Source of the DNA: Larkinella insperata
GTDB lineage: Bacteria > Bacteroidota > Bacteroidia > Cytophagales > Spirosomataceae
Reading direction: 5' to 3'
Length of the DNA stretch: 64,000 nucleotides
Assembly (NCBI RefSeq): GCF_026248825.1
Contig: NZ_CP110973.1
Location: 1,550,001-1,614,000 of the forward strand
Position 1 is the stretch's first letter, and the number at the start of each line of letters is the position of its first letter. The notes below the pieces were generated by a model. That model searched no databases and was not told the DNA's origin. It saw nothing but the letters and a program-made list of their open reading frames with translations. The position numbers and the translations under genes were made by a program. Below, in pieces: positions 52,708 to 61,011 of the stretch.

Positions 52708-53337
52708 ATGGAAATCTATTTGCCTCTCTTCCCGCTGAACCTCGTGGTTTACCCCCACGAAGAACTCAACCTGCACATCTTCGAAGAGCGGTACCGTCAG
52801 TTGATCGGCGAGTGTCTCGAAACTGGTAACACCTTTGGCATCCCAGCGTTCATCAACAATGAACTCCCCGGTTTTGGTACGGAAATGCGCGTCGTAGCCT
52901 TGCACAAACGCTACGACGACGGCCGGATGGATATCAAAACGGAGGGAACCCGGATTTTCCGGATTGCCTCCTTCGACAACCCGTCGCCGGGCAAACTATA
53001 CGCGGGCGGGCGGGTCGAAGCCGTAGAAAGCGAACCCGAACTGGGCGATCACCGGGACGAGCTGGTGGTAAAATTAACGCAGCTCTACCAGCTACTCCAG
53101 GTTAAATCCGAAATCGACGAAGAAACTCCCCTGCTATCGTTTCGGGTGGCCCATAAAATTGGCTTGTCCGTTGAAGATGAATACAAGCTGCTGACCCTCG
53201 AGCACGAAAACGAACGCCAACAGTTTCTGATCCGCCATCTCGACCGGGTACTGCCGGTAGTCTCAGAGATGGAACGCACCAAAGACCGTATCAAAATGAA
53301 CGGCCACTTCAAAAATCTCGACCCACTAAAGTTCTGA
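52708..53337 (+). CDS. Lon substrate-binding-domain (Lon-N) protein
   Basis: 209 residues, cytosolic. The Lon N-terminal domain is complete (LPLFPLNLVVYPHEELNLHIFEERYRQLI at 4-32; GFGTEMRVVALHKRYDDGRMDIKTEG near 52-77), and a helical part follows. No ATPase or protease domain is present. Stand-alone Lon-N proteins are widespread and poorly known; a few act as ubiquitin-ligase-like or thalidomide-binding folds in eukaryotes. Operon with gldH, one base apart. Confidence 0.88.
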   Translation: MEIYLPLFPLNLVVYPHEELNLHIFEERYRQLIGECLETGNTFGIPAFINNELPGFGTEMRVVALHKRYDDGRMDIKTEGTRIFRIASFDNPSPGKLYAGGRVEAVESEPELGDHRDELVVKLTQLYQLLQVKSEIDEETPLLSFRVAHKIGLSVEDEYKLLTLEHENERQQFLIRHLDRVLPVVSEMERTKDRIKMNGHFKNLDPLKF

Positions 53338-53364
53338 TTTTGGAACGTCGTTTCCGCTTTTTCT

Positions 53365-54501
53365 TTAATCCACCAAATCCTTCACCTTCTTCGGAATTTT
53401 GTCCGCAATGTCTTTCACGTTCAACGGCCTGGTTTTCTGACGCTCGGCTTCACCCAGCAGGAAACCGTACGGTTTGAGTGGCTCGACGGCATCAAAAATC
53501 ACTTTCAGGATTGCCGTCATGGGCAGCGCCAGAATCAAACCCGTAACGCCCCACAACTGCCCCCAAAGTAACAAGACAACAATGGCCGACAGGGGATTGA
53601 TGCTCACTTTTGACCCGACAATGTACGGAGTGATAAAATTCCCTTCCAGAATCTGCACAAACGAGAAAACACCGATTACGCCCAGCGCAATCAGGGGGTT
53701 GTCGTTGGTCAGGAGGGTAAACAACGCCGGCAGCAGCGACCCGATCAGGATACCGATGTACGGAATGAGAATCATAAACGCACCCAGGAAACCGAAAAAT
53801 ACCGCGTAGTCGATGCCCAGAATCAGCAGACCGACGGTATTCAGCACACCCACAATGACGATAACCAGCACCAACCCGACCAGGTAGTCTTTGACGACGG
53901 TGTAAATCCGGCCGAACACCACATCAATTTTCGCCCGTTTCGTGGTGTTGAAGACTTTATAGAAAAACGTGCGGAAGAAATCGCGGTACAACATCAGAAA
54001 GAAGATGTACAACGGAACGATTGAAATGGTTGACAGGGTATTGGTCGTCGCCAGCAACGTTGACGTCAGGAACGAACCGCTTTCGCGGATCAGGTTGTTG
54101 AAGTAATTTTTGGCTTCTTTCGTTATTTCGGACCTTTTGATGTGAAACCGATCTTCCCCGAACGTCTGGAGCCGGTCCAGGATAGCGTTACCGCGCTCAA
54201 CAAGTTTGGGCGCTTCCTGGGTAAAATTGGCGATTTGCAGCGAAACCAGGTAAAAAAGCAGGTATAAAAAGCCAATTACAATAACCAGGCAAACCAGGAT
54301 GGCCGGTACGCGCGGCACGCCCCAGCGTTCCAGCCGGTTGTCGATTGGGTAAAGAATCATGGCAAACAGCACCGAAAACACCAGAGGAACCAAAAATTCC
54401 TGCATGGTCGATAGCCAGTAGACCAGAATAGTCGTTACAATCAGGATACAGGCCAACCGGACGTATGAAGGCAGATTAACTTCAGCTTGTTTGTTTTCCA
54501 T
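53365..54501 (-). CDS. AI-2E family (PerM-like) membrane transporter
   Basis: 378 residues with about eight hydrophobic helices. Family blocks: TMQEFLVPLVFSVLFAMILYPI near 28, GFLGAFMILIPYIGILIGSLLPALF near 232-256, GSKVSINPLSAIVVLLLWGQLWGVTGLILALP near 295-326. The substrate of this subgroup is not known; related proteins export signalling molecules or act in sodium/proton exchange. Ends convergent with the Lon-N gene. Confidence 0.88.
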   Translation of the reverse strand: MENKQAEVNLPSYVRLACILIVTTILVYWLSTMQEFLVPLVFSVLFAMILYPIDNRLERWGVPRVPAILVCLVIVIGFLYLLFYLVSLQIANFTQEAPKLVERGNAILDRLQTFGEDRFHIKRSEITKEAKNYFNNLIRESGSFLTSTLLATTNTLSTISIVPLYIFFLMLYRDFFRTFFYKVFNTTKRAKIDVVFGRIYTVVKDYLVGLVLVIVIVGVLNTVGLLILGIDYAVFFGFLGAFMILIPYIGILIGSLLPALFTLLTNDNPLIALGVIGVFSFVQILEGNFITPYIVGSKVSINPLSAIVVLLLWGQLWGVTGLILALPMTAILKVIFDAVEPLKPYGFLLGEAERQKTRPLNVKDIADKIPKKVKDLVD

Positions 54502-54576
54502 ATTTTTGAGAACTGGGAAGATAGACGGGAGAGATGGTTGCTTCCGGGCCGGTCTTCTTACTGTACAGCGTATATA

Positions 54577-55422
54577 ATGACCTCTTTTTTACTTTTTTTA
54601 TTTTCACTCAAGGTTGCCGTCTGCTCCTGCCACACCGAAAACAAACGCAGTGGCTTTCGGAGCGGACGAGCACACTACGCGGTTGCGCGGGTTGGGCGGC
54701 TGGCGCCGGTTGTCAACGAAAGCTCGGGCCTGGTCTACCGCGCCCACCGCAACACCTTCTGGACGCACAACGACAGCGGAGGACGCCCGACGCTTTACGA
54801 AGTGGCCCGGGATGGTTCACTCGTTGATTCGATGGCGTTACCCTACCTGAAAAACCGGGATTGGGAAGCCCTCGCGAGCCAGGATTCGACGGCTTTATTC
54901 ATTGGCGACATTGGTAATAACGCCAACGCGCAAACTCAACTCAGCATCTACCGGATAAATCCCAAGGTACCTAACCAATTTCAGGCCATAACGTTTCGCT
55001 ATGCCAATCAACAGCGTTTTCCGGCGCCGAAAGATACGCGCAATTTTGACAGTGAAGCCCTGGTTTTTGCCAAAGATAGCCTCTATCTGATCTCCAAAAA
55101 TCGTTCGCGTCCCCGGCGGTTTGTCAACCTGTACGGGATGCCCGCCCGGGCCGGTAATTACGCCGTATGGCCCCTGGACAGCGTTTTTCTGAAAAGCATG
55201 GTCACCGATGCGGCACTCAGTCCCGACGGGCAAACGCTGGCGGTGCTGACCTACGGCAAAATTTTTCTGTTTGAGCAGCAAAACGGGCGGGTTGACTTCC
55301 GTCATCCGACGCACTGCCTACGGATTCCACGCGGACAAACGGAGGGCATCAGCTTTGTGAACAACACGGACATGGTGATGACAAACGAAAAGGGCAATAT
55401 GTTTTTGATTCGGAAAAAATAG
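54577..55422 (+). CDS. Exported beta-propeller-like protein of unknown function
   Basis: 281 residues from ATG at 54577 (MTSFLLFLFSLKVAVCSC). The hydrophobic start with Cys16 and Cys18 could be a lipobox. Repeated blade-like strands follow: SSGLVYRAHRNTFWTHNDSGG, TLYEVARDGSLVDSM, DWEALASQDSTALFIGDIGNN, MVTDAALSPDGQTLAVLTYGKIFLF, and TEGISFVNNTDMVMTNEKG. The EALA/TEGI pattern resembles calcium-binding propellers of the esterase-like/phytase-like kind, but I see no catalytic set. Divergent from the transporter gene. Confidence 0.72.
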   Translation: MTSFLLFLFSLKVAVCSCHTENKRSGFRSGRAHYAVARVGRLAPVVNESSGLVYRAHRNTFWTHNDSGGRPTLYEVARDGSLVDSMALPYLKNRDWEALASQDSTALFIGDIGNNANAQTQLSIYRINPKVPNQFQAITFRYANQQRFPAPKDTRNFDSEALVFAKDSLYLISKNRSRPRRFVNLYGMPARAGNYAVWPLDSVFLKSMVTDAALSPDGQTLAVLTYGKIFLFEQQNGRVDFRHPTHCLRIPRGQTEGISFVNNTDMVMTNEKGNMFLIRKK

Positions 55423-55567
55423 TAACAGTCAAGTTAAGAACAACGGTTTTATAGCTAAACAAATAACGATATTATCCTACCTTCACTATGAATTGGTTTG
55501 TGTTTGGGTGATGACAGCGTACAGTCCCATGAAGCTTTTGTGAGTTTTACGACAACCGTTAGTAATC
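55423..55567. other. Non-coding gap after the propeller gene
   Basis: About 145 AT-rich bases without a clear gene, promoter or terminator, leading into the decayed gene. Confidence 0.4.
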
Positions 55568-56153
55568 ATGAACACTAGCTTTCTCTTGGCAACTGTCGGC
55601 TTGCTATGCAGCTAGTGCACAGACCGGATACAAAGACTGTCGCGCCTAAAATCGATTATGACCAGCTCGGTATCCATCTTATGCGGGATCTGGACTTTAA
55701 ACTCATGGAAACGTGGACACTTCAGAAAGTGTATGTAAAGCATGACCCAAAGCTTTACGTGCGTGAAAAAATCAAGCTGTCCAAAGATAGGATTTTCCTA
55801 AATTTGGCCAGATTAACGATTCAACCAGCGGCCTAACCCCGCAGTTTTCCCAGAGATTTCCGACGGGGCGAATTCGATGCACGATTGAATATGCCGGTAA
55901 AACGTATCCGGTTCTGCTTGATGCTCGAGTTCACCCTGATTGGTTCGTCAATAAGAAAAGGCCTCAGGCGCTCTTTCCGTTTTAATACCGCTTTCCTGCT
56001 GGTTCGCGTATTGTTGAGCCGGAAGAAGCTTTTCTAATCGGATATCGGCCTGATAAACGATAATTTTCAATGGAAGTCATCAATGGACAGCCAACCATGG
56101 TTTGGCGGAGCCTTAATCGGGGTATTGAACGAATTGAGTTTGTAAAACGGTGA
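55568..56153 (+). pseudogene. Decayed gene for a small exported protein
   Basis: An ATG at 55568 opens a signal-peptide-like MNTSFLLATVGLLCS and stops at once. Sense-looking sequence then continues in a second frame (55606-55836: KIDYDQLGIHLMRDLDFKLM...) and a third (about 55842-56153: GRIRCTIEYAGKTYPVLLDA, ...VEPEEAFLIGYRPDKR, ...VINGQPTMVWRSLNRGIERI) with two in-frame stops (55983-55985 and 56064-56066). Two frameshifts and two stops over about 580 bases mean the original secreted protein of about 190 residues is no longer made. The family is not recognised. Confidence 0.65.
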
Positions 56154-56343
56154 GCGGCTGCTGCCGACCTTCCCACATTCATCGGTTATAAATCGGATTT
56201 TAACCCAACGAGCCCCCAAAGCATTCCGGTGTATCTCATACCGCCGTTCCGTGTTAAGTTTTTGTTAACAATGGAGTTATCTTCGTAAAATTGCTGACAC
56301 AGCGCGTAACTTCGGGTTTAAATTCCATCAACATACCTACCGA
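56154..56343 (+). other. Upstream region of the two-component operon
   Basis: 190 bases without a gene. TATCTTCG (56278-56285) and TAACTTCG (56307-56314) are seven-of-eight -7 candidates, but neither has a TTTG at the right distance. Confidence 0.4.
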
Positions 56344-57048
56344 ATGAGTGCCACCAAAACATCGCAACAACTTCACCGCGTACTGGTCGTCGATGATGAT
56401 CCGGACATTGTTGAGATGCTGCAATACAACTTGGAAAAAGAAGGATACGACGTTCGCACCGCCCCCGATGGCCGCAAGGCCCTTGAAACGGCCCGCACGT
56501 TTGTTCCCGAACTGGTGCTGCTTGACATCATGATGCCGCAACTGGACGGTATTGAAACCGGTCGCCAGCTTCGCACCATGCCTGATTTACGGCAAACGTA
56601 TATCCTTTACCTGACCGCCCGGTCGGAAGAATACTCCGAGGTGGCGGCTTTTGAAATCGGCGCCGACGACTACATCACCAAGCCCATCAAACCGCGCGCC
56701 CTGATGAGCCGGATTAACGCCCTCTTCCGGCGCGAAGCCCAAAAAGCCGATCCGGGGGATAAAATCGAAATTGGTGGACTGACCATCAATCGCCAGAATT
56801 ACACCGTTACGAACGCCGACAAAACCGTTGTTCTGCCCAAAAAAGAATTTGAATTGCTGTTTTTCCTGGCCCTGTCGCCCAACAAGGTGTTTGGCCGCGA
56901 AGAATTGCTGCAAAAAATCTGGGGCGTCGACATTTACGTTCTGGAACGCACGGTAGACGTGCACATCCGGAAACTGCGGGAGAAGATTGGTGAGAACTAC
57001 ATCAAAACCCTGAAAGGCGTCGGGTATATGTTTACGAATGAGGGGTAA
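56344..57048 (+). CDS. OmpR/PhoB-type response regulator
   Basis: 234 residues. Receiver domain (10-128): acidic pocket DDDPD near 17-21, phospho-acceptor Asp61 in LLDIMMPQLDG, Thr/Lys switch residues in LTARS and DYITKPIKP. Winged-helix domain (135-232): LTPKE-like LPKKEFELLFFLAL, recognition segment VLERTVDVHIRKLREKIG and the wing YIKTLKGVGYMF. The histidine kinase gene follows 18 bases later. PhoB-like order suggests phosphate or envelope control, but this is only by analogy. Confidence 0.95.
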   Translation: MSATKTSQQLHRVLVVDDDPDIVEMLQYNLEKEGYDVRTAPDGRKALETARTFVPELVLLDIMMPQLDGIETGRQLRTMPDLRQTYILYLTARSEEYSEVAAFEIGADDYITKPIKPRALMSRINALFRREAQKADPGDKIEIGGLTINRQNYTVTNADKTVVLPKKEFELLFFLALSPNKVFGREELLQKIWGVDIYVLERTVDVHIRKLREKIGENYIKTLKGVGYMFTNEG

Positions 57049-57066
57049 GAATTTTACCTTTACTTC

Positions 57067-58101
57067 ATGTCTTTTAGTCCCCGTTTTATCGCATTTCTGC
57101 TGGCGGGCCTGATCTCGGGCCTAACGGTTGCGTTTCTGGCCTTCGTCGAAGGCGTTACGCGCAGCATGCTGTTTGTGGTGGCGGTTTCGTCGCTCATCAC
57201 GTCGTTTTTCCTTATTCTGTTTGCCATCGAAATCCTGGTGTTTCGCGAGGTCAATAAACTCTACAAGACCATCCACAAACTCCGAATGCGGGATTTTTCG
57301 CTTTCACGCAGCACCATCGTTAAAAGCAACAACCCGTTCAAGAAGCTCAACGACGAGATTTTTGTTTACGTGGCCCGTAAGCAGAAGGAAATCGAAGAAC
57401 TCCGGCGGCTGGAGCAGTTCCGGCGCGAGTTTCTGGCCGATGTTTCCCACGAACTGAAAACACCGGTTTTTGCCGCGCAGGGCTTTATTCATACGCTCAT
57501 CGACGGGGCTGTCGACGATGAAAAAGTTCGGGATAAATTTCTGTCCAAAGCCGCCAAGAGTCTGGACGGTCTGGATGCACTGGTGAAAGACCTGGTGGCG
57601 CTGTCGCAACTGGAAACGGGCGAGGTCAAGATGAATTTCGAGACCGTTGATCTGTATCAGGTAACACTGGAGGTCTTTGAGCAACTGGAAAACACGGCCG
57701 ACGCGCGTCAAACTTCCCTCAAAATCAAAGCCGATCCGCCCGGTGCCGTGCTGGTGAAAGCCGATGCCCAGCGCATTACGCAGGTTATGACCAACCTGAT
57801 TGAAAACGCCATCAAATACGGCAACGAAGGCGGCAAGGTACAGGTTAGTTTTGAAGAAGAGCGAAAGCATTACGCCGTTCTGATTCGCGATAACGGCCCC
57901 GGAATTCCGCCCGAACACCTCAACCGCATCTTCGAACGGTTTTACCGCGTCGACAAAAGCCGCTCCAAAGAACGGGGCGGTACGGGCCTGGGACTCGCCA
58001 TCGTGAAGCACATTCTGAACGCCCACAAGTCGAAAATTACCGTGATGAGCAAGCTCGACAAAGGAACCAGCTTTAGCTTCAAGCTGGACAAAGCCGACTA
58101 A
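57067..58101 (+). CDS. PhoR-like sensor histidine kinase
   Basis: 344 residues. Two membrane helices near 8-28 and 36-58 with almost no loop between them, so it has no real periplasmic sensor. HisKA holds His128 in FLADVSHELKTP, and HATPase_c shows N box LIENAIKYG, G1 DNGPGIP, F box FERFYRV and G2 GGTGLGLAI. The input is probably membrane state or a partner protein. It pairs with the preceding regulator. The stop is ten bases from the convergent tag gene. Confidence 0.95.
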   Translation: MSFSPRFIAFLLAGLISGLTVAFLAFVEGVTRSMLFVVAVSSLITSFFLILFAIEILVFREVNKLYKTIHKLRMRDFSLSRSTIVKSNNPFKKLNDEIFVYVARKQKEIEELRRLEQFRREFLADVSHELKTPVFAAQGFIHTLIDGAVDDEKVRDKFLSKAAKSLDGLDALVKDLVALSQLETGEVKMNFETVDLYQVTLEVFEQLENTADARQTSLKIKADPPGAVLVKADAQRITQVMTNLIENAIKYGNEGGKVQVSFEEERKHYAVLIRDNGPGIPPEHLNRIFERFYRVDKSRSKERGGTGLGLAIVKHILNAHKSKITVMSKLDKGTSFSFKLDKAD

Positions 58102-58111
58102 TCTTGTATTT

Positions 58112-58657
58112 TTAGCTGGCCCATAGCGGCCTGGCTTCCAGAACCCTCGCGTAAACCGCGCACTCGGCCGCGTGTGCACCCGGCAGGTAGCCAATGCTCA
58201 TCAGGAACTCGTTGACGATCTCGCCCCCAGTGAAGCGGAACGTCTTTTTAAACAATTTCACCCATTCTTCTCTCGTTTTGGGATGGTGCAGTTCGAGCCA
58301 TTTCTCAAACGAACCGTGCTCTTTCTGTAGTTTCTGAATAGTTTTTGCGTTTTCGATTGCCGCATTGATTTTAAGCCGGTTGCGAATGATTCCCGCATCG
58401 GCCAGCAATCGTTCGCGGTCGGTATCGGTGTAAGCCGCTACTTTTTGCAGCTCGAAATTGTCGTATGCCTTCCGAAAACCGGCTTCTTTTCGCAGAATGG
58501 TTTCCCAGCTCAAACCGGCCTGATTGATTTCCAGCACCAAGCGGGCAAACAGTTCGTTGTCGTCGTGAATTGGAAAACCGTAATGCTGATCGTGATAGGC
58601 TTTGTGCAGGGCCTTCCGGTCGGCGGTCATGGTTTCAATAATGCGGCAATAGGACAT
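58112..58657 (-). CDS. tag: DNA-3-methyladenine glycosylase I
   Basis: 181 residues from ATG at 58657. That start puts Cys4 (MSYC) where Tag has its first zinc ligand; His22 (AYHDQHYG) and the pair His-x3-Cys in GAHAAEC near the C-terminus complete the zinc site. QAGLSWETILRKE near 47-59 is the family core. It removes 3-methyladenine from alkylated DNA in the cytosol. The frame is open further upstream to 58807 but the added residues are not Tag-like. Confidence 0.93.
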   Translation of the reverse strand: MSYCRIIETMTADRKALHKAYHDQHYGFPIHDDNELFARLVLEINQAGLSWETILRKEAGFRKAYDNFELQKVAAYTDTDRERLLADAGIIRNRLKINAAIENAKTIQKLQKEHGSFEKWLELHHPKTREEWVKLFKKTFRFTGGEIVNEFLMSIGYLPGAHAAECAVYARVLEARPLWAS

Positions 58658-59074
58658 AAGTAACGGCGTTGGTGAAAGTATGATTCGCGCGGTTCTGCGC
58701 CAAATCTCTAGACTGTCTATGCTCAGAAGAACGGCAAAACAAAAAGAAAAATTCGTCCATAGTGGGCCAACAGACCGGTTATGCTTTGCGGACATACCAG
58801 CAATCACTTCCAGCTCCCGGCTTGCAATGAGTGGGCAATGCTTTTCCCAAACCAGCCGACGAACCGGTAATAAAAACCGTTATGATGGTGTTATAGTAGT
58901 AGTCGTAAGTGCCCGGCTGCGTCGGATCGAGCTCCATAAAACTTCGGGATGATGCACTGCGGACGAAGATGAAGTGGTTGATGTTGTCGCTAAAACGGCA
59001 ACGGCAGCAACGGGTTTTTTACCAAGGATTTTTTTCGACTTGGATAGCAGGCTGCTGTTCAGGACATTTGCATT
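58658..59074. other. 417-base gap between divergent tag and RluA-type genes
   Basis: No credible gene on either strand. It must hold the tag promoter and the upstream site of the pseudouridine synthase gene. GACATTTG (59063-59070) with TTG at 59040-59042 is a fair promoter candidate for the latter, ending four bases before its ATG. Confidence 0.45.
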
Positions 59075-59794
59075 ATGAAGCTGAATTTTGAAGACCTGAT
59101 TATTTTTGAGGACGACGACTATATTTTAATTAACAAGCCGCCCAACATTGCTTCGCTCGACGAACGGAGCGCCGATAAAACGCAGAGTATCCTGCGGATG
59201 GCCAAAGCGTATCATCCTGACGCCCAGCTCGGCCATCGACTGGACAAAGGCACGTCGGGTGCCCTGGCCATTGCGAAGAACCCGGCGGCTTACCGACACC
59301 TGGCCATGCAGTTTGAGCACCGCGAAGTGACCAAACGGTACCATGCCGTGGTCGACGGTGTGCACGATTTTGAGGGAGTTTCGGTTTACCTGCCCATTTC
59401 GCCCATCAAAGACGGAACCGCCGTAAAAATTGATCGGCAGAAAGGGAAAGAAGCCGAGACCATATTCAATACGTTGCAGGTGTTTCGGATGCATACGCTG
59501 GTGGAGTGCATTCCAATTACGGGCCGGATGCACCAGATCCGGGTGCATTTGATGTGCTTGAAAGCTCCCATTGCCAACGACCCAACCTACGGCGGCAAAC
59601 CGGTCTTTCTGTCGGAAATGAAGCGTAAATTCAACCTGAAAAAAGATACCGAGGAGCAATCGCTGATCCAGCGCGTGGCCCTGCACGCCCGCTCCCTGAC
59701 GTTCGACCTGCTCAACGGCGAACGAACGGTTTTTGAAGCGCCATACCCGAAAGATTTCGATGTTTTGGTGAAGCAGTTGGAGAAAAATAGTTAG
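59075..59794 (+). CDS. RluA-family pseudouridine synthase
   Basis: 239 residues. The catalytic motif HRLDKGTSGALAI has Asp57. IPITGRMHQIRVHLMCL near 149-165 is the second family block, and PIANDPTYGG follows. There is no S4 domain. It turns uridine to pseudouridine in rRNA or tRNA; the exact site is not told by sequence. Cytosolic, single gene. Confidence 0.93.
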   Translation: MKLNFEDLIIFEDDDYILINKPPNIASLDERSADKTQSILRMAKAYHPDAQLGHRLDKGTSGALAIAKNPAAYRHLAMQFEHREVTKRYHAVVDGVHDFEGVSVYLPISPIKDGTAVKIDRQKGKEAETIFNTLQVFRMHTLVECIPITGRMHQIRVHLMCLKAPIANDPTYGGKPVFLSEMKRKFNLKKDTEEQSLIQRVALHARSLTFDLLNGERTVFEAPYPKDFDVLVKQLEKNS

Positions 59795-59854
59795 TTTTCA
59801 GGCTAAAACCCGTTCACTAAAACCGCACCGGCGAACCCGGGCGAACCGACACGT

Positions 59855-60154
59855 ATGTTTGTTCATACCGTTTATTTCTGGCTTAACAACCCCGGCAGCG
59901 ACGAAGACCGTCAGGCCCTGCGCGCGGGTCTCGAAACGCTCAAAGGCATCACCCATTTTGAGGCCCTCTACATTGGCAAACCCGCCGATACCCGCCGTCC
60001 CGTAATCGATCATTCCTATGACTGGTCGCTGACGTACGTTTTCCGCGACAAAGCCGCCCACGACGCCTACCAGGTGGACCCCATCCACGAAAAATTTGTG
60101 GAAAACTGCTCCCGGTACTGGCAACGTGTGCAGGTGTATGATGCAGTGGATTAA
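59855..60154 (+). CDS. Dabb (stress-responsive A/B barrel) domain protein
   Basis: 99 residues. The Dabb pattern is complete: FVHTVYFWL at 2-10, the central IGKPADTRRPVIDHSYDWSLTYVF and the closing AYQVDPIHEKFVENCSRYW. Dimeric ferredoxin-like fold of about 100 residues; functions vary and are mostly unknown. Its transcript ends at the twin terminator at 60173. Confidence 0.88.
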   Translation: MFVHTVYFWLNNPGSDEDRQALRAGLETLKGITHFEALYIGKPADTRRPVIDHSYDWSLTYVFRDKAAHDAYQVDPIHEKFVENCSRYWQRVQVYDAVD

Positions 60155-60172
60155 AAGCCGTTGATGCTAAAA

Positions 60173-60204
60173 GATAAAACCCAGCCGAACGGCTGGGTTT
60201 TATC
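60173..60204 (+). terminator. Twin terminator, copy 1
   Basis: GATAAAACCCAGCCG and its complement form a near-perfect 32-base palindrome followed by TTTTCTTCTT. It ends the Dabb gene. The core is the same as copy 2 at 60979-61009 except for one base in 31. Confidence 0.9.
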
Positions 60205-60268
60205 TTTTCTTCTTATATTCGTTTCATCCGCACCCAGTTAGCGTTTAAAGCCATCTTATTTTCATCCA

Positions 60269-60949
60269 ATGACTGAACTGTATAAGCGCTTAAAGGCGAA
60301 GGGGTGCTCCTTTAACCATGTTTGCGAAGTTGGGGTTTACCTGCCCGAAACCTCTAACATTGCCGACTTTATAAAAGATGGCGTTCGCGCTACCCTGGTG
60401 GAAGCCGATATAACCCTCGTTCCTAAGATTAAAGACTATTTTAAAGAAGGTAAAATTACTGTTTATCCCGTAGCCATTTGGGATTATAACGGAAAACTAA
60501 AATTGTCGAAAGCCGCTGCTTCGACCTTCGTTTCGGACTTACATTCCAGCCCCGCCCTTACTAACGATAATTATCAGAAAACGGACGATTCGTCATTTGA
60601 AGTGGAATGCCGTGTATTTTCTGACTTGGACGATGGCACAATTGATTTGCTGAGCGTCGACATTGAAGGAAGTGAATGGTACGTTCTTAAAAACTTAAAA
60701 AGTCGTCCGAATGTAATTTCTGTCGAGACTCATGGAAAATCCTATATTAATCCGTTTTTAGACGAAATACGGGTCTGGATGGATCAGAACACCTACGTTA
60801 TATGGTATAAAGATGGAAGCGATAGCGTTTATATCAAGGGCAATTTATTTCCTTTTACCCTGTCCGAAAAGTTGCTGTTAGGGTACAGGAATCTTTGGCT
60901 GAACTTCCGACGAAATAAAAGCAATTTCAAAAAAGCCGTCTTCAACTAA
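60269..60949 (+). CDS. FkbM-family methyltransferase
   Basis: 226 residues. SAM-binding fold: CEVGVYLPETSN near 19-30, ATLVEADITLVPKI near 41, VYPVAIWDYNG near 65-75 and the FkbM block LLSVDIEGSEWYVLKNL near 128-144. Such enzymes O-methylate sugars or lipids, often in surface glycan loci. Codons are clearly more AT-rich than in the neighbours, and the gene is enclosed by two almost identical palindromic terminators, so recent gain is likely. No glycan cluster is adjacent. Confidence 0.85.
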   Translation: MTELYKRLKAKGCSFNHVCEVGVYLPETSNIADFIKDGVRATLVEADITLVPKIKDYFKEGKITVYPVAIWDYNGKLKLSKAAASTFVSDLHSSPALTNDNYQKTDDSSFEVECRVFSDLDDGTIDLLSVDIEGSEWYVLKNLKSRPNVISVETHGKSYINPFLDEIRVWMDQNTYVIWYKDGSDSVYIKGNLFPFTLSEKLLLGYRNLWLNFRRNKSNFKKAVFN

Positions 60950-60978
60950 CGGGTTATTTTCAGTCAGTCAACAAAACA

Positions 60979-61009
60979 ATAAAACCCAGCCGTACGGCTG
61001 GGTTTTATC
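60979..61009. terminator. Twin terminator, copy 2
   Basis: A perfect 30-bp palindrome (ATAAAACCCAGCCGT and complement) between the convergent FkbM and RicT-like genes; works in both directions. Confidence 0.9.
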
Positions 61010-61011
61010 AA

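Noticed and set aside
55982..56182. 66-codon open frame on the minus strand
   Set aside because: It is antisense to the decayed gene; the plus-strand frame is the more protein-like one.
58658..58807. Longer N-terminus for the Tag glycosylase
   Set aside because: The zinc-binding Cys must be near position 4, which fixes the start at 58657.
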